IMG/VR virus record: IMGVR_UViG_3300020421_000144
Coordinates: 1-23,702 of that record
Origin: a virus
Length of the DNA: 23,702 bases
Reading direction: 5' to 3' (one strand)
Both the position numbers and the translations under genes were made by a program. The notes beneath the pieces were generated by a model. It saw only the letters and a program-made list of their open reading frames with translations, was not told the origin of the DNA and did not search any database. Below, piece by piece: positions 21,802 to 23,702 of this stretch (the stretch's first letter is position 1; each line of letters opens with the position of its first letter).

Positions 21802-23034
21802 TTAGGAAACATAGGATACTGGCGGAATGCCCTCAACAAAGATATAATCAATGACATTCTGTAGTCTCTTTGCAATGCGATCTCCATACTTGTAACCAGT
21901 AGGTACGATTGCCTGACCAAACTGTTTTTTATACAAGTTGAATGCACCAACTGGAATGAGTCCCTGCTCAACTGCTTTACGATCATCTTTGTGAATACGA
22001 ATGACCCTACCAATAGTTTGTGCCATTTCAATAATAGGCAAGTTCCTCAACAAAACAGTATGAGTGAGACCAGTAACATTGATACCTTCAGACAGTATGC
22101 TGTAGTGAAAAACAACGAACCTCCTACTGTTATCGTTGCCCCACTCAGTAAGAGTATTGAAAAACTCTTCACGTCCAACTTTCTTGCCATTGATGATAGC
22201 ACCAAACTTTGATGTGATATGCATAACGTCATATCCATTCTCTTTGAGATAGTGTAGAATGTCAGTCCTACCCAACATGAAACCTAGGATCTTTGAACTA
22301 GGGGCAGCAACCAAAACTTTTGCTACTTCATTACTATCGAATGAATCTAGAATGTCTTTTAGGTTGGCAGCATCTACCTCAAAGTTGTTGTGCTTATCCC
22401 TGACTCGATCAGTCTCGAAAGGCACAACTTTAGGTGGTAGAATAGCACCTGCTTCGATCAATTCCTGTGCGGGTACTGACTCTAGAGTCTGACCCCACAC
22501 TTGTGAGTTGTTCATGCCACGATTCTTTGATGCACCACGTCCAAACTTAGGTGTTGCTGTGAATGCAAACCTGCGACTAGCATTGTATGTCATGCCCATC
22601 ACACCTTCAAAGAATCTTTTGCCTGTTCCATTGTGTGCTTCATCGTAGTAAATGGTATCAACATTGATGTCAGCATCTACCACACGATGCAATGAGTGAT
22701 AAGTTGTAAAAATGATCTTATGCTTAGTATGTGTGCTTACAAATAGTTTCACATCCTCTGCTTTTGTGCTAGAGAAATAGTGTGTCTCTCCTGAGTGAAC
22801 ATGCATAATATCTGCATCGAGACTGAACTCTGTAAACTCTGCACACAACTGATTTGCCAACAGAATACGAGGTGCAACTACAACTGTAGTTGAATCATAT
22901 CTCTGCTTCATTTGCTCCAACAAATCAGCGATCATGATATAAGTCTTACCACCACCAGTAGGCACGATGATCTGACCCATGTTGTATTCCTGCATGCGAT
23001 CAAATGCACGTTGCTGATGTGGTCTCAAGTTCAT
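21802..23034 (-). CDS. Superfamily 2 DEAH-type DNA helicase (UvsW/SSL2-like)
   Basis: 410 aa. SF2 motifs in order: Q-like start (LRPHQQRAF), Walker A PTGGGKT (25-31), motif Ia VVVAPRILLANQ, Walker B DEAH (131-134), motif III FTATP (158-162), motif V SILSEGINV (312-320), and motif VI QTIGRVIR (339-346). This is a full ATPase and helicase core with no obvious missing residue. T4-like phages use UvsW-type helicases to unwind R-loops, regress forks and shut down origin-dependent replication; cyanophages carry relatives described as SSL2/DEAD-like. The length is near the family minimum, without extra domains. It is its own transcription unit under module 7, ending at module 6. The leader is about 16 nt without a strong Shine-Dalgarno. 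Confidence 0.9.
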   Translation of the reverse strand: MNLRPHQQRAFDRMQEYNMGQIIVPTGGGKTYIMIADLLEQMKQRYDSTTVVVAPRILLANQLCAEFTEFSLDADIMHVHSGETHYFSSTKAEDVKLFVSTHTKHKIIFTTYHSLHRVVDADINVDTIYYDEAHNGTGKRFFEGVMGMTYNASRRFAFTATPKFGRGASKNRGMNNSQVWGQTLESVPAQELIEAGAILPPKVVPFETDRVRDKHNNFEVDAANLKDILDSFDSNEVAKVLVAAPSSKILGFMLGRTDILHYLKENGYDVMHITSKFGAIINGKKVGREEFFNTLTEWGNDNSRRFVVFHYSILSEGINVTGLTHTVLLRNLPIIEMAQTIGRVIRIHKDDRKAVEQGLIPVGAFNLYKKQFGQAIVPTGYKYGDRIAKRLQNVIDYIFVEGIPPVSYVS

Positions 23035-23056
23035 AAATCAATCTTTCAATAATATA

Positions 23057-23115
23057 ATAATACAAGAAAAAACCCCTTGTGTCAAGGGGTTTAGTCCAGT
23101 TTGGCAACTGTCACA
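23057..23115 (-). promoter_or_regulatory. Promoter module 7 (24-bp TGNCA element + 29 bp + TATTAT) with -35
   Basis: Element at 23092-23115 (left TGTGACA, right AAACTGGACTA, the poorest right half). Spacer of 29 bp. -10 TATTAT at 23057-23062. Uniquely, a perfect -35 TTGACA (23080-23085) lies 17 bp upstream of the -10. It overlaps the stop codon of the 70-aa gene and drives the helicase. Confidence 0.8.
23067..23092 (-). terminator. Intrinsic terminator inside the spacer of module 7
   Basis: Minus strand: AAACCCCTTG, a 3-nt loop ACA, CAAGGGGTTT, then a T run. The -35 TTGACA is made of the stem top and the loop. It ends the unit upstream of the helicase while forming part of the helicase promoter. 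Confidence 0.85.
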
Positions 23116-23323
23116 AGGGTGTCACTTCATGACGTTTACACTCTACATTCAACTTAATGGATCGATCAGCAACATAATTGTCTACCCATTTAACCATACG
23201 ATCATTTTGTGCAACCTTACCTTTATGTGTTGTTGGTTTAGTTGGCATTGTCCTAGTGAACTGTTCGATAGTTCCATCGTTGTATTCAATTTTGATGTTG
23301 TACGTTTGAGTTGTCGTTTGCAT
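23111..23323 (-). CDS. Hypothetical protein (70 aa)
   Basis: The start is ATG 23323, one base overlapping the previous TGA, with GAGG 5 nt upstream; a TTG one codon earlier is less likely. It opens MQTTTQTYNIKIEYNDGTIE, a strand-rich start, then FTRTMPTKPTTHKGKVAQND and WVDNYVADRSIKLNVECKR. The basic Lys/Thr middle could touch nucleic acid. Last gene before module 7; family not recognised. Confidence 0.8.
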   Translation of the reverse strand: MQTTTQTYNIKIEYNDGTIEQFTRTMPTKPTTHKGKVAQNDRMVKWVDNYVADRSIKLNVECKRHEVTPL

Positions 23324-23484
23324 CAAACCTCTTGTCCTTTTTTGTTGAATGTAATGTTGAGATCAGGGATGAATAGCACACCATCATCTTTTAACAATGA
23401 TAGCATACGGAAGAACCAAATGTCGTTATACTGTTGCTCGTATGGATCGAGATCAGGATAATACTTTTGAGAGAATGCGATCAT
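23323..23484 (-). CDS. Small hypothetical protein (53 aa)
   Basis: ATG at 23484 overlaps the previous stop (ATGA) and has GAGG about 7 nt upstream. TGA is at 23325-23323. It opens MIAFSQKYYPDLDPYEQQYN and continues DIWFFRMLSLLKDDGVLFIP, then DLNITFNKKG. The pattern DPYEQQYNDIWFFRMLSLLKDDGVLFIP is compact and looks like a complete small domain. I do not recognise the family. Confidence 0.8.
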   Translation of the reverse strand: MIAFSQKYYPDLDPYEQQYNDIWFFRMLSLLKDDGVLFIPDLNITFNKKGQEV

Positions 23485-23702
23485 GATACCACCTCTGGAA
23501 TTGATACAGGAACGATATTAGTACTGACTACGTTATAATTGTCATCATACTTTGTATCAATAGCAAATGCTTCCCACTTGTCATTGTAGACATATAAGAA
23601 CTCTTCTCCTGAGTCTGCGTTCTCTGCATACTCATCAAAGTTTCCATCAAGACGAGGTGCTTCACTATCTCCACCATAATATTCTGGTGCGGGATCTCTT
23701 TT
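23481..23702 (-). CDS. C-terminal part of a hypothetical protein, 5' end outside window
   Basis: 73 codons are open from the window edge (23702) to TGA at 23483-23481; no start is visible, so the gene begins beyond the window. It includes an acidic stretch (GGDSEAPRLDGNFDEYAENA), then a strand pair with aromatic residues (FLYVYNDKWEAFAIDTKYDD). The end (NIVPVSIPEVVS) encodes the Shine-Dalgarno for the next gene. It is the same transcription unit as the next two genes. Family not recognised. Confidence 0.75.
   Translation of the reverse strand, partial: KRDPAPEYYGGDSEAPRLDGNFDEYAENADSGEEFLYVYNDKWEAFAIDTKYDDNYNVVSTNIVPVSIPEVVS

Noticed and set aside
22019-22042. A ninth element-like sequence inside the helicase gene (left CTTGCCT, right TGGCACA).
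   Set aside because: The left half is poor (no TGNCA with A7), there is no -10 box 29 bp downstream, and it encodes conserved helicase residues just before motif VI. Chance similarity.

Overview
The window looks like part of the genome of a T4-like marine cyanophage (a myovirus of Synechococcus or Prochlorococcus). The evidence is recognisable T4-type baseplate genes in T4-like order (gp25, gp6, then a very long wedge/fibre-like protein), a PAAR spike-tip protein, T4-type late promoter boxes (xATAAATA), a phage DEAH helicase, and a dense run of tiny overlapping genes with A+T-rich DNA. Every gene I support lies on the minus strand, so transcription runs from high to low coordinates.

Late structural block (about 14407 down to 1): three small genes (67 aa; a 54-aa AbrB/MazE-like protein; 75 aa, coiled-coil-like), an 870-aa virion protein of unknown role, a 26-aa membrane peptide, the PAAR protein, a late promoter with a hairpin leader, a 46-aa protein, gp25, gp6, and a giant open frame of at least 2646 codons that runs off the window at base 1. 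The giant protein joins a baseplate-like core to Gly-rich GxGY repeats, a YHYH domain, a propeller-like region and a LamG-like lectin fold. It is probably the distal baseplate or host-contact protein.

Junction (14408-14661): a terminator, a consensus sigma70 promoter that starts inside that terminator, a second weak promoter and a possible late promoter.

Small-gene block (14662-23702): about 30 genes of 44-151 codons and one 410-aa SF2 helicase. They are cut into back-to-back transcription units of one to several genes. Eight units begin with the same unusual control module: a 24-bp element (TGTGMCA-N10-TGGCACA, best read as two TGNCA boxes 15 bp apart). It sits on or directly after the stop codon of the previous gene and lies 29 bp upstream of a TATAAT-like -10 box (29 bp in six copies, 30 and 32 in the others). 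All but one lack a recognisable -35. This looks like a phage-specific, activator-dependent promoter class, functionally comparable to T4 MotA middle promoters but with a different box and position. It is the main discovery candidate here. Two copies carry an intrinsic terminator inside the spacer, two drive leaders with long inverted repeats, and one appears to start transcription at the start codon.

All homology statements come from reading the sequence; no database search was possible. I found no tRNA, rRNA, CRISPR array, IS element or integrase.
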